Shown here: one piece after another, positions 34,345 through 43,350 of the stretch
Numbering within the stretch: the first letter of the stretch is position 1
Layout: every line of letters starts with the position of its first letter
Origin: Muribaculaceae bacterium
GTDB lineage: Bacteria > Bacteroidota > Bacteroidia > Bacteroidales > Muribaculaceae
DNA: 48,207 nucleotides
Reading direction: 5' to 3'
Assembly (NCBI GenBank): GCA_029055345.1
Contig: JAIDDJ010000067.1
Location: 1-48,207, forward strand
Notes under the pieces: model-generated
Seen by the model: only the letters and a program-made list of their open reading frames with translations
What the model was told of the DNA's origin: nothing
Databases searched by the model: none
Position numbers and translations under genes: made by a program

Positions 34345-35367
34345 TCATAGGAGCTCGCCTATAGAGCAGCTGATATTTAGCATCAATGAAGAGGCGCCAC
34401 TATGGGGCATGGCATAAGCAGCTCCTATTGAGAACCCCCGTGTCCGGAACCCTGCACCAAGAGAGAAGCCGGAGAAAAACGAGCTCTTGAATTCAGTCAT
34501 ATCCGAATGGGTCTTATAATTGTATGCCAGAGCCGCGTAGAATTTATCGGAAGGTTCGAACTGGACTCCAAAAATGAGATGACGGAAAAAATTGGTAAAA
34601 AATCCGCTTTTTTCGTGTAGCAAATCTCCGGTGCCTTCGTCCTTATGTTCGTAATAAGGGATATTCCAGCGAGTAAGGTTGTTAGCCGTGATTGAAATCT
34701 GAAAAGGGGAAGATCCGATACCCTGCATGTAGCCAATCTGAATATCAAAAGGGACACGGACATAGCGTTCATTAAACCTTTTCACCTGACCACCCATATT
34801 TTTAAGAACGACCGAGAAAGAGAGGTCCTTCTCATCATCGTAATAGTTTACGCCGAGATCGGCAGCCAGAGCAAAAGCAGTGTACTGTTCATAAGAGCTG
34901 TAAGCCATCTTGATATTGGCACCACCACGCCAACGGTCAGTAATGTCGCGGGAATATGTTCCTTCCACAACGAGATCTGATGGTGTGAACTCACCAGTCG
35001 GGGACCCGAATTCATCATAACCATCGAACTTTCCGTAATTAAGATATCTGATACCCACAGCCCAGGCACTGTTCTCCCCCACTCCCATACCGAAGCGGGC
35101 GCCGGCAAAATTACCGGAGCTCATATAGTACATATAATTGACTGCAACCTGCTTGTCGAGTTCGGGGCCAATAAGCGCGGGATTCTGATCAGCAAGAGTG
35201 ACATCATCATCAATAATCGTGATGTTGTTCCCTCCGAGAGCGAATACATGCGACGAGGTAGGTATATTCAGAAAAGAATAACCATTGCTTGAATTCTCAG
35301 CTGCGGCTTTGAGACAGCAACAAAAGATGCTCAGGCATAATATAATGAAAAAAGAGAAGCGCTTCAT
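34345..35367 (-). CDS. porQ: PorQ-like outer-membrane protein of type IX secretion
   Basis: A predicted 14-strand-type barrel of the PorV/PorQ/FadL-like family. PorQ is associated with the type IX secretion outer-membrane shuttle and surface attachment complex in Porphyromonas. I start at MKRFSFF (an ATG six codons earlier is also open), giving 340 residues with a signal peptide of about 25. Family features: NGYSFLNIPTSSHVFALGG, the D-V-TLADQNPALIG segment, repeated G-x-R-Y-x-x-YG strands, and SLGAGFRTRGFSIGAAY near the end. No other type IX gene lies in the window, and many Bacteroidales keep porQ homologues without a full system. It lies 85 bases after rsgA. Confidence 0.75.
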   Translation of the reverse strand: MKRFSFFIILCLSIFCCCLKAAAENSSNGYSFLNIPTSSHVFALGGNNITIIDDDVTLADQNPALIGPELDKQVAVNYMYYMSSGNFAGARFGMGVGENSAWAVGIRYLNYGKFDGYDEFGSPTGEFTPSDLVVEGTYSRDITDRWRGGANIKMAYSSYEQYTAFALAADLGVNYYDDEKDLSFSVVLKNMGGQVKRFNERYVRVPFDIQIGYMQGIGSSPFQISITANNLTRWNIPYYEHKDEGTGDLLHEKSGFFTNFFRHLIFGVQFEPSDKFYAALAYNYKTHSDMTEFKSSFFSGFSLGAGFRTRGFSIGAAYAMPHSGASSLMLNISCSIGELL

Positions 35368-35452
35368 GAAAAAACCGGTAACCAAGTATCACCAATATAT
35401 TAAACGCCGCAGGTAAGAATATATTATTATGAAAAGCGCAAGTAAGAAGCTG

Positions 35453-36424
35453 CTAATAGGGCTTGCGGTATTTTTCAGGATTTTCGATTTCATCCAGAAT
35501 AGAGAGGTATGAGGCATATCTGCTTTCCGCGATCAAGTGGTCTGCGACAGCCGGAACCACGGCGCATCCGGGTTCACCGGTATGTTTGCAATCACTATAT
35601 CTGCATCCTTCCGAAAACTTGAAAATTTCGGGGAAATAATGAGACACCTCCTCTGGTTTGAAATCGATTGTACCAAATCCTCGGATTCCGGGGACATCGA
35701 TTAATTCACCTCCACCGGGAAGCGAGACCATTTCCGAGAACGTAGTGGTATGCATTCCCTGGTGATGAATGTCGGATACCTTACCTGTCTTGAGGTCGGC
35801 GCCCGGCACAAGAGCATTGATTAGCGAAGACTTCCCTACACCACTGTTGCCTGCGAGCAGAGAAACCTTATCCTTCAGCTTATCCTTTAACTCATCAATT
35901 CCGGCTCCTGTACGCGCGGATACAGTAATGACCTCATACCCGATTGAGTCGTATAGATATGTCATGCCCTCCGCCAAATCCCGATCATCCTCATCCCAAA
36001 TATCGCTTTTATTAAGGACAAGCATGGCGGGAATATTGTAAGCTTCCGCTGTGGCCAGAAAGCGGTCGATAAATGTAGTAGGTGTCGACGGCTCACGCAG
36101 AGAGACAACCAGGATTGCCAAGTCAAGATTGGCAGCCAATATATGTGACTCCTTCGATAGGTTTGAAGCCCTTCGTATAATATAATTTCTTCTGGGTTCG
36201 ACGGAAGTTATATAGTCGGCATCATCAGCAGCCTTGCTGACCGAAACGATATCGCCTACAGCAATCGGATTGGTAGTCCGAATGCCCTTTATTCGGAAAT
36301 TACCCTTAACTCGACACGGGATACATTCGCCTGTATCTTCCATCCGTACGATATAATTGCTACCGGTGTTCCGCACCACGAGTCCTTTTCCGAGAATCCT
36401 ATCAGTTTCCTTTCGCTTGCCCAT
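35453..36424 (-). CDS. rsgA: ribosome small subunit GTPase RsgA
   Basis: Circularly permuted GTPase that checks late 30S maturation and releases assembly factors. In 323 residues: an N-terminal OB domain; a permuted G domain with NKSDIW (G4) before the P-loop GNSGVGKSSL (G1), then DVPGIRGFG (G3); and a zinc finger with C-x4-C-x-H-x5-C (CRYSDCKHTGEPGC). I start at MGKRKETDR because it gives the usual OB-fold entry; an ATG seven codons earlier is also possible. It lies upstream of porQ on the same strand. Confidence 0.95.
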   Translation of the reverse strand: MGKRKETDRILGKGLVVRNTGSNYIVRMEDTGECIPCRVKGNFRIKGIRTTNPIAVGDIVSVSKAADDADYITSVEPRRNYIIRRASNLSKESHILAANLDLAILVVSLREPSTPTTFIDRFLATAEAYNIPAMLVLNKSDIWDEDDRDLAEGMTYLYDSIGYEVITVSARTGAGIDELKDKLKDKVSLLAGNSGVGKSSLINALVPGADLKTGKVSDIHHQGMHTTTFSEMVSLPGGGELIDVPGIRGFGTIDFKPEEVSHYFPEIFKFSEGCRYSDCKHTGEPGCAVVPAVADHLIAESRYASYLSILDEIENPEKYRKPY

Positions 36425-36505
36425 ATAAATATTTGCCTTTATCACTAAAGAAGAAAACGCTTTTAATAATAAAACAAGTCAGTTCAAAAGATGTTCCGGA
36501 CACAC

Positions 36506-36616
36506 TTATACAATGAGTCGGTAAGCCGTATGAAAGAGGCTTGATAACGGATCATCCGCATTAATCCGATTGAACTTGCCCCAGTCAAAACTTCGGTATT
36601 CGCTGTCAAGCCTCAT
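36506..36616 (-). CDS. possible 36-residue protein upstream of rsgA
   Basis: Within a 327-base gap there is a short frame MRLDSEYRSFDWGKF... ending in HTAYRLIV. Its composition is protein-like: amphipathic, with Trp, Phe and Tyr, no low complexity, and normal codons. The open frame reaches nine codons further upstream (YFPLFNALW) before a stop, so it could be the C-terminal fragment of a decayed gene. The nearby GAGGCTTGA / TCAAGCCTC inverted repeat (36537 and 36605 regions) falls inside the frame. It has no recognisable family. Confidence 0.3.
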   Translation of the reverse strand: MRLDSEYRSFDWGKFNRINADDPLSSLFHTAYRLIV

Positions 36617-36649
36617 CCACAACGCGTTGAATAATGGAAAATACTATAT

Positions 36650-36684
36650 AGAGCGCGACCCCGAAATTTTAAGGGACGCGCTCT
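36650..36684 (-). terminator. terminator hairpin after the DUF3861-like gene
   Basis: AGAGCGCG-a-CCC pairs with GGG-a-CGCGCTCT around an 11-base AT loop, about 70 bases past the stop at 36752. It has a GC-rich stem but no strong T run. Confidence 0.65.
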
Positions 36685-36751
36685 AAAGACAAGGACGAGC
36701 CAAAATTTTCATTATGACCCGCCCCGATAGATTTTAATTATAGGAAATTAA

Positions 36752-37048
36752 TTACTTGTTGCAGCAGCAACCAAGTTTTTCCTTCAGGCTCTTTTTGAAA
36801 GCTTCAAACTGAGGACCGAACTCTGCAAACAAAGCATTATCGGAATTTTTCTTAATTACATGGTGCATGAAACGCAACGCGAGAACGAATTCCTTGGCAT
36901 GCTTATCCTTTGCAAAACCAAGACTCTTTGCACGTTCCACCATAGCGGCAATGTCGTGATGACCGCCAAAATTAAAGTTAAGAACCTCAGCCATCTTACC
37001 ATCGTTGGCCTCAATCATGTTTACATAATAACTTTTTTTCTCTTCCAT
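36752..37048 (-). CDS. small conserved protein, DUF3861-like
   Basis: A 98-residue soluble protein. The core NFGGHHDIAAMVERAKSLG, LALRFMHHVIKKNSDNALF and PQFEAFKKSLKEKLG resembles the DUF3861 pattern (His-Asp loop, a helix ending before 'plF', then a final 'F-x-x-x-x-K-x-LK'). Two His pairs (GGHHD and FMHH) and a terminal CCC could bind metal. The family has no assigned function. It is monocistronic, followed by a hairpin; a small inverted repeat at 37137-37164 lies in its leader. Confidence 0.6.
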   Translation of the reverse strand: MEEKKSYYVNMIEANDGKMAEVLNFNFGGHHDIAAMVERAKSLGFAKDKHAKEFVLALRFMHHVIKKNSDNALFAEFGPQFEAFKKSLKEKLGCCCNK

Positions 37049-37624
37049 AGTACTAAATAAATTTTAAAAAATTTAAGTCACCACCCCAAATCCTGTCAAG
37101 CAAGAAACTAATTGTGTTTCTAAAGACCGGCTCTTTCGGGTGTCTTTCATTACTAAAACACCCGCATCGGATGAAAGTATTATTAATAAAAGCAAAATAA
37201 GTTTAAATCAATAAGTTCCTTACTTTTCAACTCGTGCCCTAATAAAATAAGGATTTCGGGGATGGTAATGACAGAATATCCAACTATTTTAATTTTCAGT
37301 TGTTTAAATAATAAAGTTTATCAGAGGATTTAAGAATGGATTATGGGGATTCACTTGGTACGCAAAATAGATATCAAGTCGGAGAAAAGCATAAGATGGA
37401 TTGTATATCCGAAATTACATAGACATTTAATGAATTTTGGATAATGCAATAAAGGTTAAAGCGCATAATAGTGCAATATTCTGCCGATTTGAGGACAAAA
37501 TATTACATGAGTACTGCTAAAATATCAAAAAATGCGAAATAAAGATGATAAAATTTGGAAAAAAGTTATTTTTTTACGAATTTTGCATCAGCAATGCTAT
37601 AAGTTTAACTAAATTTTTAAAAAA
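37049..37624. other. 576-base AT-rich intergenic region
   Basis: No credible gene is seen. It holds a CGGGTGT / ACACCCG inverted repeat (37137-37164) in the leader of the DUF3861-like gene, several A/T-rich blocks, and the promoter of the winged-helix gene near its right end. A 28-codon frame at 37336-37422 looks random. The two flanking genes are divergent, so the region likely carries control sites for both. Confidence 0.6.
37554..37585 (+). promoter_or_regulatory. promoter of the winged-helix gene
   Basis: TTTG (37554-37557), 20 bases, then GAATTTTG (37578-37585; one mismatch to TAnnTTTG). The leader is about 35 bases. Confidence 0.65.
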
Positions 37625-37831
37625 ATGAACATCGAATCAATTGGTACCTGGGCAGGTGAAGTCTATAAAGCACTCGAGGGCACAGAAACAAAAGTTTTAA
37701 GCCTTAAGGAGCTTAAGAAAGTCACCAAGCTCAAGAAAGATGAACTGATGGCAGCTCTCGGTTGGCTTGGCCGTGAGGGAAAAATCGTTCTTACAATGAA
37801 CGATGAGGCCGATGAGATTAAGCTTGTCTAA
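37625..37831 (+). CDS. small winged helix-turn-helix protein (DUF2582-like)
   Basis: A 68-residue protein consisting of one winged-helix fold: MNIESIGTWAGEVYKAL, the turn SLKELKKVTKLKKDELMAALGWLGREGKI and the wing LTMNDEADEIKL. This matches the DUF2582 winged-helix family of Bacteroidota, which are abundant small proteins of unknown role and may bind DNA or act as a protein adaptor. It is monocistronic with a promoter and a very stable terminator. Confidence 0.85.
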   Translation: MNIESIGTWAGEVYKALEGTETKVLSLKELKKVTKLKKDELMAALGWLGREGKIVLTMNDEADEIKLV

Positions 37832-37892
37832 ACGAGCGGGGTCAAATTGACCCGTACCATATATGATGGCTTTTTAAAAGCCGGATTATCTT

Positions 37893-37942
37893 ATAAAACA
37901 TCAGGAGGATGAATTTTCGGATTCATCCTCCTGATGTTTTAT
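37893..37942. terminator. 22-bp perfect-stem terminator
   Basis: ATAAAACATCAGGAGGATGAAT pairs perfectly with its complement 6 bases later (loop TTTCGG). It lies between the winged-helix gene and the convergent TonB-domain gene and probably terminates both. Confidence 0.85.
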
Positions 37943-38043
37943 AATAATAAAGGCCTTTTAGTGGATGGAGCGTAAGTTTATGAAGTCTTAGAGCTCATTC
38001 CTTTAACTGAATTGACAACTAATGACGTGTTAAAGGCATGAGT

Positions 38044-38490
38044 TCATTTTCTGAATGGGACGGACCAGATTACTCTTGTAGGAACGTTTCGTCCGTCAAT
38101 TTTTCCCGGCTGCCATTCCGGCATCTGACTTAAAATCCGGATAGCCTCTTTATTAAGTGATGGTTCCACACCGCGAATCACGCTGATATGGCTTATAGTC
38201 CCATCTGCATTGACCACAAAAGAACACGTGACCCGACCTTGAATCCCTCTGTCATAAGCTACTTTCGGGTATTCTCGGGTTTTGTTAATAAATCTCATCA
38301 AAGAAGTGTCGCCACCCGGGAAACAGGGTTTTTCCGTCACATAGTCATATTCATACACCTCCATGTAATTGGTGCAACCTGTCTGATTAGACCCAATATT
38401 GACTCTAAAAGTCTGGCTGAAAGCTGCGCCCATTACTCCCGCAGAGATAAAGAGCGAAGTCCGGAGGATATTACGGATTAAGTTAGTCAT
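38044..38490 (-). CDS. TonB C-terminal domain protein
   Basis: A 148-residue protein with an N-terminal hydrophobic signal (about 8-25, ending AFSQ) and a TonB-type domain (about 70-148): YPKVAYDRGIQGRVTCSFVVNADGTI, then EAIRILSQMPEWQPGKIDGRNVPT and a closing VIWSVPF. TonB links ExbBD to outer-membrane receptors, but this copy lacks the long Pro-rich spacer and may be released into the periplasm. No ExbB or ExbD gene is nearby. It may be a regulator or a partner of another envelope protein rather than a true energy transducer. Confidence 0.8.
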   Translation of the reverse strand: MTNLIRNILRTSLFISAGVMGAAFSQTFRVNIGSNQTGCTNYMEVYEYDYVTEKPCFPGGDTSLMRFINKTREYPKVAYDRGIQGRVTCSFVVNADGTISHISVIRGVEPSLNKEAIRILSQMPEWQPGKIDGRNVPTRVIWSVPFRK

Positions 38491-38653
38491 TATTAGTTGT
38501 TTTTCCCAAATGCATTCTTCGCATTCATTGATAATGCAAATTTATAGTCATTCAGGGATATTTCCAAAATTGAAAGTTTAATAATAGTTAAATTCACCGC
38601 TCATCAACCAATTATGACTTCTTCCCATAAAAAAGGGGAAGTGGGCTAAGACA

Positions 38654-38687
38654 CCGTTCGCCAATATTTAAAAATATTGGCGAACGG
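38654..38687. terminator. 16-bp perfect inverted repeat after typA
   Basis: CCGTTCGCCAATATTT pairs perfectly with its complement, two bases apart. It is about 70 bases beyond the typA stop on the minus strand and probably ends its transcript. Confidence 0.7.
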
Positions 38688-38754
38688 GATTTAGGCGCCG
38701 GTTACAAAATACGGCAACCTTTGCGACACCGAAAGTGAGCCTACCTGAAACAAA

Positions 38755-40551
38755 TCAGCGGTTGGCACGCTTACGTTCGGTCTCGTCGAGAATGATCTTG
38801 CGCAGACGGATGTGGTTGGGAGTGACCTCTACATACTCGTCTTCCTTAATGTATTCGAGAGCTTCTTCCAGAGAGAAAACCACGGGGGGCACTATACGGG
38901 CCTTATCATCGGCACCGGAAGCACGCATATTGGTCAGCTTCTTTGACTTGGTGACATTGACGGGAATATCCTTGTCTTTGGCGTTCTCCCCTACTACCTG
39001 CCCTACATAAACTTCTTCCTGCGGGAAGATGAAGAAGCGGCCACGATCCTGCAATTTGTCGATAGCGTAAGCATAGGCCGTGCCACCCTCCATAGCTATA
39101 AGTGAACCGTTGGTGCGACGCTCGATATCCCCTTTCCATGGCTGGTACTCCAGAAAACGATGCGCCATTATAGCCTCGCCTGCGGTGGCCGTAAGAATAT
39201 TATTGCGGAGTCCTATAATACCACGCGATGGGATCTGGAACTCGATATCTATGCGGTCATTACGGGTCTCCATTGAGACTATCTCTCCTTTCCGGCGTGT
39301 AACGAGGTCGATTACCTTGGAGCTGTATTCTTCCGGCACATTAATGCTGAGTGTTTCAACGGGCTCGCATTTCACGCCATCGATTTCCTTGACGATTACT
39401 TGCGGCTGACCGACCTGAAGCTCATAACCTTCCCGACGCATTGTTTCAATAAGAATTGACAGATGGAGGACACCGCGACCGTATACACGCCACATATCTT
39501 CACGGTCTCCCTTTTCGACACGGAGAGCAAGATCTTTGTCGAGTTCGCGATCGAGTCTATCCTGAATATGACGAGAAGTAACATACTTTCCGTCCTGGCC
39601 GAAGAATGGGGAGTCGTTGATTGTGAAGGTCATCGACATCGTTGGCTCATCGATGGCAATTCGTGGAAGGGGCTCGGGCTTATCATATAGAGTGATGGTA
39701 TCACCGATTTCGAAGTTGTCGAGACCAACAATAGCGCATATATCACCACTGCCAACTTCCTTCACTTTCTTACGGCCCATGCCTTCAAAGGTATGAAGTT
39801 CCTTTATCTTATGCTTGGTAACAGAGCCATCTTTTTTAGAGAGGCCGACTTCCATACCCTCACGGAGTGTGCCTCGATGCACGCGACCGACAGCGATACG
39901 CCCCACATAGTTACTATAGTCAAGACTTGTAATCAGCATCTGGGGGTCACCTTCAATCTTTCGAGGTGCAGGAATATATTCCAGGATGGCATCAAGGACC
40001 GGAGTGATATTATCGGTTGGTTTCTGCCAATCGGTACTCATCCAATTCTGTTTTGCGGAGCCATAGACGGTAGGGAAGTCAAGCTGATCCTCAGTAGCCT
40101 CGAGATTGAACATCAGGTCGAAGACCATTTCATTTACCTCATCTGGGCGACAATTTGGCTTGTCAACCTTATTGATGACCACCACAGGTTTAAGTCCCAT
40201 CTTAATAGCCTTCTGGAGCACGAACCGCGTCTGAGGCATAGGCCCTTCGAAAGCGTCCACGAGAAGAAGGCAACCATCGGCCATGTTAAGAACACGTTCC
40301 ACCTCGCCTCCGAAGTCCGCGTGCCCCGGAGTATCGATAATATTTATTTTAGTGTCTTTATAATTGATGGAGACGTTTTTGGAGAGGATTGTAATTCCCC
40401 TTTCACGCTCAAGATCGTTATTATCAAGAATTAGTTCGCCGGCGTTCTGGTTTTCACGGAATAGATGACCGGCAAGGAGCATTTTATCAACGAGAGTTGT
40501 TTTGCCATGGTCAACATGGGCAATGATTGCAACGTTACGAATATTCTGCAT
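38755..40551 (-). CDS. typA: ribosome-associated GTPase TypA/BipA
   Basis: Translational GTPase related to EF-G that assists 50S assembly and stress adaptation. The 598-residue product has P-loop AHVDHGKTT (11-19), [14 protein letters not shown] (G3), [10 protein letters not shown] (G4), then domains II, III and V and the BipA C-terminal domain with [11 protein letters not shown] and the terminal [11 protein letters not shown]. Normal length. It is followed by a perfect inverted repeat, and preceded by an 84-base gap with TAATTTTG on the minus strand at 40574-40581 as a likely -7 element. Confidence 0.96.
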   Translation of the reverse strand: MQNIRNVAIIAHVDHGKTTLVDKMLLAGHLFRENQNAGELILDNNDLERERGITILSKNVSINYKDTKINIIDTPGHADFGGEVERVLNMADGCLLLVDAFEGPMPQTRFVLQKAIKMGLKPVVVINKVDKPNCRPDEVNEMVFDLMFNLEATEDQLDFPTVYGSAKQNWMSTDWQKPTDNITPVLDAILEYIPAPRKIEGDPQMLITSLDYSNYVGRIAVGRVHRGTLREGMEVGLSKKDGSVTKHKIKELHTFEGMGRKKVKEVGSGDICAIVGLDNFEIGDTITLYDKPEPLPRIAIDEPTMSMTFTINDSPFFGQDGKYVTSRHIQDRLDRELDKDLALRVEKGDREDMWRVYGRGVLHLSILIETMRREGYELQVGQPQVIVKEIDGVKCEPVETLSINVPEEYSSKVIDLVTRRKGEIVSMETRNDRIDIEFQIPSRGIIGLRNNILTATAGEAIMAHRFLEYQPWKGDIERRTNGSLIAMEGGTAYAYAIDKLQDRGRFFIFPQEEVYVGQVVGENAKDKDIPVNVTKSKKLTNMRASGADDKARIVPPVVFSLEEALEYIKEDEYVEVTPNHIRLRKIILDETERKRANR

Positions 40552-40573
40552 CGTTATGAGATCTTTGAAAGTG

Positions 40574-40581
40574 CAAAATTA
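40574..40581 (-). promoter_or_regulatory. -7 promoter element of typA
   Basis: On the minus strand TAATTTTG, matching TAnnTTTG, about 23 bases before the typA ATG. No convincing -33 box is seen. Confidence 0.6.
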
Positions 40582-40635
40582 CAAAAAATATGCTATATAA
40601 CACATTTTCAACTAAAGAAAAATTACAAAGAAAAA

Positions 40636-40974
40636 TTAGTTAGTCCGAATAGTATCGTTGAGAAATTCTCGAGGAGTCGGAGAGAATGTGGAAGATTTCC
40701 GGGACGAAGATTTCCGGGAACGGATCTTATGATTTGAATGACTGTGTTGACCTGATTCATGTTGGGTGGACTTTCTCACGGCATTCATAGATGCGGAATC
40801 GTGGCTTTCCGTCAGGATGGTATCGCGGATAATTTCCCTGATAATGACCGGCTCGGCAGAATTGCCGGCAGACTTCCCACAGCTACGGGCGCAGAAACCG
40901 GCAGCGATTACTGCCACCGCAAGAATAGCGAGGGCGATCATACCGAGACGTTCATTTTGAGAAAAGGGTCTCAT
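40636..40974 (-). CDS. small single-pass membrane protein downstream of tamL
   Basis: A 112-residue protein I do not recognise. One hydrophobic segment (about 12-28) follows a short polar N-terminus; the rest is a disordered Ser/His/Arg-rich tail. It starts 25 bases after the tamL stop on the same strand, so it is probably co-transcribed with tamB and tamL and may be an accessory factor. Low complexity of the tail makes homology hard to see. Confidence 0.55.
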   Translation of the reverse strand: MRPFSQNERLGMIALAILAVAVIAAGFCARSCGKSAGNSAEPVIIREIIRDTILTESHDSASMNAVRKSTQHESGQHSHSNHKIRSRKSSSRKSSTFSPTPREFLNDTIRTN

Positions 40975-40998
40975 AAATCAGAGAGCATACATCGGGAA

Positions 40999-43350
40999 TC
41001 AGAAAGGATATCCGATAGCGAGATGGAAAGCGAAGGCATTACGGCCAAACGGAATATTGAAGTAACCGCGCGTTCCTGTGTCGTAAGGCGCATGCAGCCC
41101 ATATCCAAGATCTCCACGGATCACCATCATACCGATATCAACGCGCAGGCCGACACCTGTTCCAAGAGCAATATCCCGCAGGAATGATTTCCTCTGAAGA
41201 AGTCCACCGGGTCGCAGCGGGTCATTCTTCAGGAGCCATATATTGCCGGCATCGATGAAGAATGCACCATGTAGAATACTATAAATCGGGAAACGGTATT
41301 CCGTGTTGAGCTCGATTTTGAAAGTACCGGTCTGGTCGAAATAGCCGTTTTTCTCAGCTTCGGGGGCCCGATAACTTCCAGGGCCAATAGACCTGACGGT
41401 AAAGGCCCGGATTGAATTCGCCCCACCTATATAGAACTGTTCGGCATATGGAACGGTGGTAGAATTGGCATAAGCATGTTCGGCACCTATCATAACTCGC
41501 GAAACGAGCCATTGATCCGAACCGCGCACGAGGCGTCGGGAATAAACGAGCTGAGCCTGCCCCTTTATGAATTGGGAGAAGGGCATTCCGAAGAGTGATT
41601 TCCTGCCTTTGACACCGCACATACGCCACAAAGCCCAGAATACATTTCCACCCTCCTTGACCGAGAAAGTGAAATTAAACCCATTGTTATGAGCGCGTTC
41701 AAGCCACCGCTCATAATTATAGGTGTAATTCATTTCAGGAATAAACTGGTTTTCGAAACTAAGTGCGACAGCGGGATTCTCCCTCATTATGGAGTCAAAC
41801 TCGGTAGTAGTAGAAAGCAGTTTGGTATATGTCAGTTTAAAAGGGGTGAACGTATTAGAAACGTGACGGCTATAATTCCAGTCGTAAGAAATACCGGCAG
41901 CCACTTCAGCGAGTTTGAAATAGTGGGGACGGTTCAGGAGATCTGCGCTGAGAGTAATCGTGGTCCAGTTGATATCGCGGTTAGTTCTTCTGACAAAAGC
42001 GGGAGCGAGAAGTCTGGGGAAAGCCAGAGTGCCCGTCAGACCGAATTCATAACTGTTTAGGAGGTTGCTGCGCCCGCTACCGGTCTGCCATTCATAGCTA
42101 CCGGACAGGTTGACACTGAGCCTTTCGGCACCACCGAACAAGTTATTATTGGATATACCGACAACTATACCGGGGCCAAGATAAGAATTGGATTTTGAGG
42201 TAACATTAGCTTCGAGTGTTACTTCAAGCGGGCGTTCGAACTGGCAGGAGATGAACACGTCAAGAACGGGGTTCTCCGCAGAAGTATCAACGGGCACGGG
42301 CTGAATCTGAATATTTCCGAAAATTCCGAGCCTTGAAAGCCGGAGCTGAGTGCGGTCCATATCCCTGACAGAAAAATACTTACCCTGCCGGAAAGTTATA
42401 CATGATGGAATCATGTTGGGGCGAAGCTTAGCGGGCCTGTAAACAATCAGGTCTCCCTTTTTTGTGGGAATCGTATCGGGAGTTCCGGGATGGCGGGTGC
42501 TGATACGGTGGATTTCAGTCTGAATTTTACCCGTGCGGAACCGGCGCAACGCTATATCAGGTGTGTTGGTGGCCAAAGAGAACTTAAGAGCAATACGTTC
42601 GGGAGTAATGAGAGAGTCAGCAAGGAATTCGATATATTCCGGACGGAAATAATAGTATCCCCTGTTACGCAGCGCATTTGCAATTCTTACCCTTTCGGAA
42701 GCGAGGGAGTCGACACAGAACTGAGAGCCTTTTACGAGATATAAACTTTTACGGGCTACAGAATCCATGAAACCATAAATCGAGGGCTTCTTGCGGTTAA
42801 AGAAAATAACCGTGTCGATCAGATAAGGGTCACCGACCTCTACCGTATAATCAATATTCGCTATTTTGGGGTTCTTTTTCGGTTTGATTTCATATTCAAC
42901 CGTAGACGAGAAATAACCGTTATCGTCGAGTATAGACTTCAGCATCTTTACACGGGCTTCGGGTTTGACCTCACTCACGAGGACCGGGTCGGCAACAAGC
43001 CGTCTGTAAAGCCATCCCTTCAGACCGCGGGCGGAGTCATTCCAGTTGTTATAAACCCAGAGGCCAAGTGGGAAGGGGTATCTTTTATAAGGCGTAAGAA
43101 GAGGCAGGGCGTTATTGGGCTTGACATTGATGGATTTCATCACGTCAGACTTTACTTCACCGGGTATCTTGACACCGGGAGGGGCCGTCATCTTAAGGGC
43201 GAGTCCGTTATAAAGCATCTCACCTTCAGGAATCCGTTTGGTGGTAGAGCATCCGGAGAGAAGGAGCACAAGCAAAATGCCGAAACAAATTGCTACGGAG
43301 TTAACTCTCATAAAAGAGAGCAAGGAGCTGTTATTACCTGAAGGAATCAT
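40999..43350 (-). CDS. tamL: TamL-type lipidated TamA/Omp85 outer-membrane protein
   Basis: Outer-membrane protein of the Omp85 family, the Bacteroidota counterpart of TamA, which is lipidated. The 783-residue product has a lipobox LSGC (Cys34 from the first Met), about three POTRA-like domains (about 50-360), and a C-terminal 16-stranded barrel with the Omp85 signature region (GGANSIRAF and RGYF near the end) and a final aromatic residue in GYPF. The start overlaps the tamB stop as ATGA; an ATG 13 codons later would give a shorter signal peptide. With TamB it should form an envelope-spanning bridge for outer-membrane assembly or lipid transport. Confidence 0.9.
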   Translation of the reverse strand: MIPSGNNSSLLSFMRVNSVAICFGILLVLLLSGCSTTKRIPEGEMLYNGLALKMTAPPGVKIPGEVKSDVMKSINVKPNNALPLLTPYKRYPFPLGLWVYNNWNDSARGLKGWLYRRLVADPVLVSEVKPEARVKMLKSILDDNGYFSSTVEYEIKPKKNPKIANIDYTVEVGDPYLIDTVIFFNRKKPSIYGFMDSVARKSLYLVKGSQFCVDSLASERVRIANALRNRGYYYFRPEYIEFLADSLITPERIALKFSLATNTPDIALRRFRTGKIQTEIHRISTRHPGTPDTIPTKKGDLIVYRPAKLRPNMIPSCITFRQGKYFSVRDMDRTQLRLSRLGIFGNIQIQPVPVDTSAENPVLDVFISCQFERPLEVTLEANVTSKSNSYLGPGIVVGISNNNLFGGAERLSVNLSGSYEWQTGSGRSNLLNSYEFGLTGTLAFPRLLAPAFVRRTNRDINWTTITLSADLLNRPHYFKLAEVAAGISYDWNYSRHVSNTFTPFKLTYTKLLSTTTEFDSIMRENPAVALSFENQFIPEMNYTYNYERWLERAHNNGFNFTFSVKEGGNVFWALWRMCGVKGRKSLFGMPFSQFIKGQAQLVYSRRLVRGSDQWLVSRVMIGAEHAYANSTTVPYAEQFYIGGANSIRAFTVRSIGPGSYRAPEAEKNGYFDQTGTFKIELNTEYRFPIYSILHGAFFIDAGNIWLLKNDPLRPGGLLQRKSFLRDIALGTGVGLRVDIGMMVIRGDLGYGLHAPYDTGTRGYFNIPFGRNAFAFHLAIGYPF

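Noticed and set aside
37336..37422. 28-codon frame in the 576-base gap
   Set aside because: It lacks a promoter at a sensible distance and its composition looks random.
39793..40434. 213-codon plus-strand frame inside typA
   Set aside because: It is antisense to conserved GTPase motifs of typA, and no family resemblance is seen.
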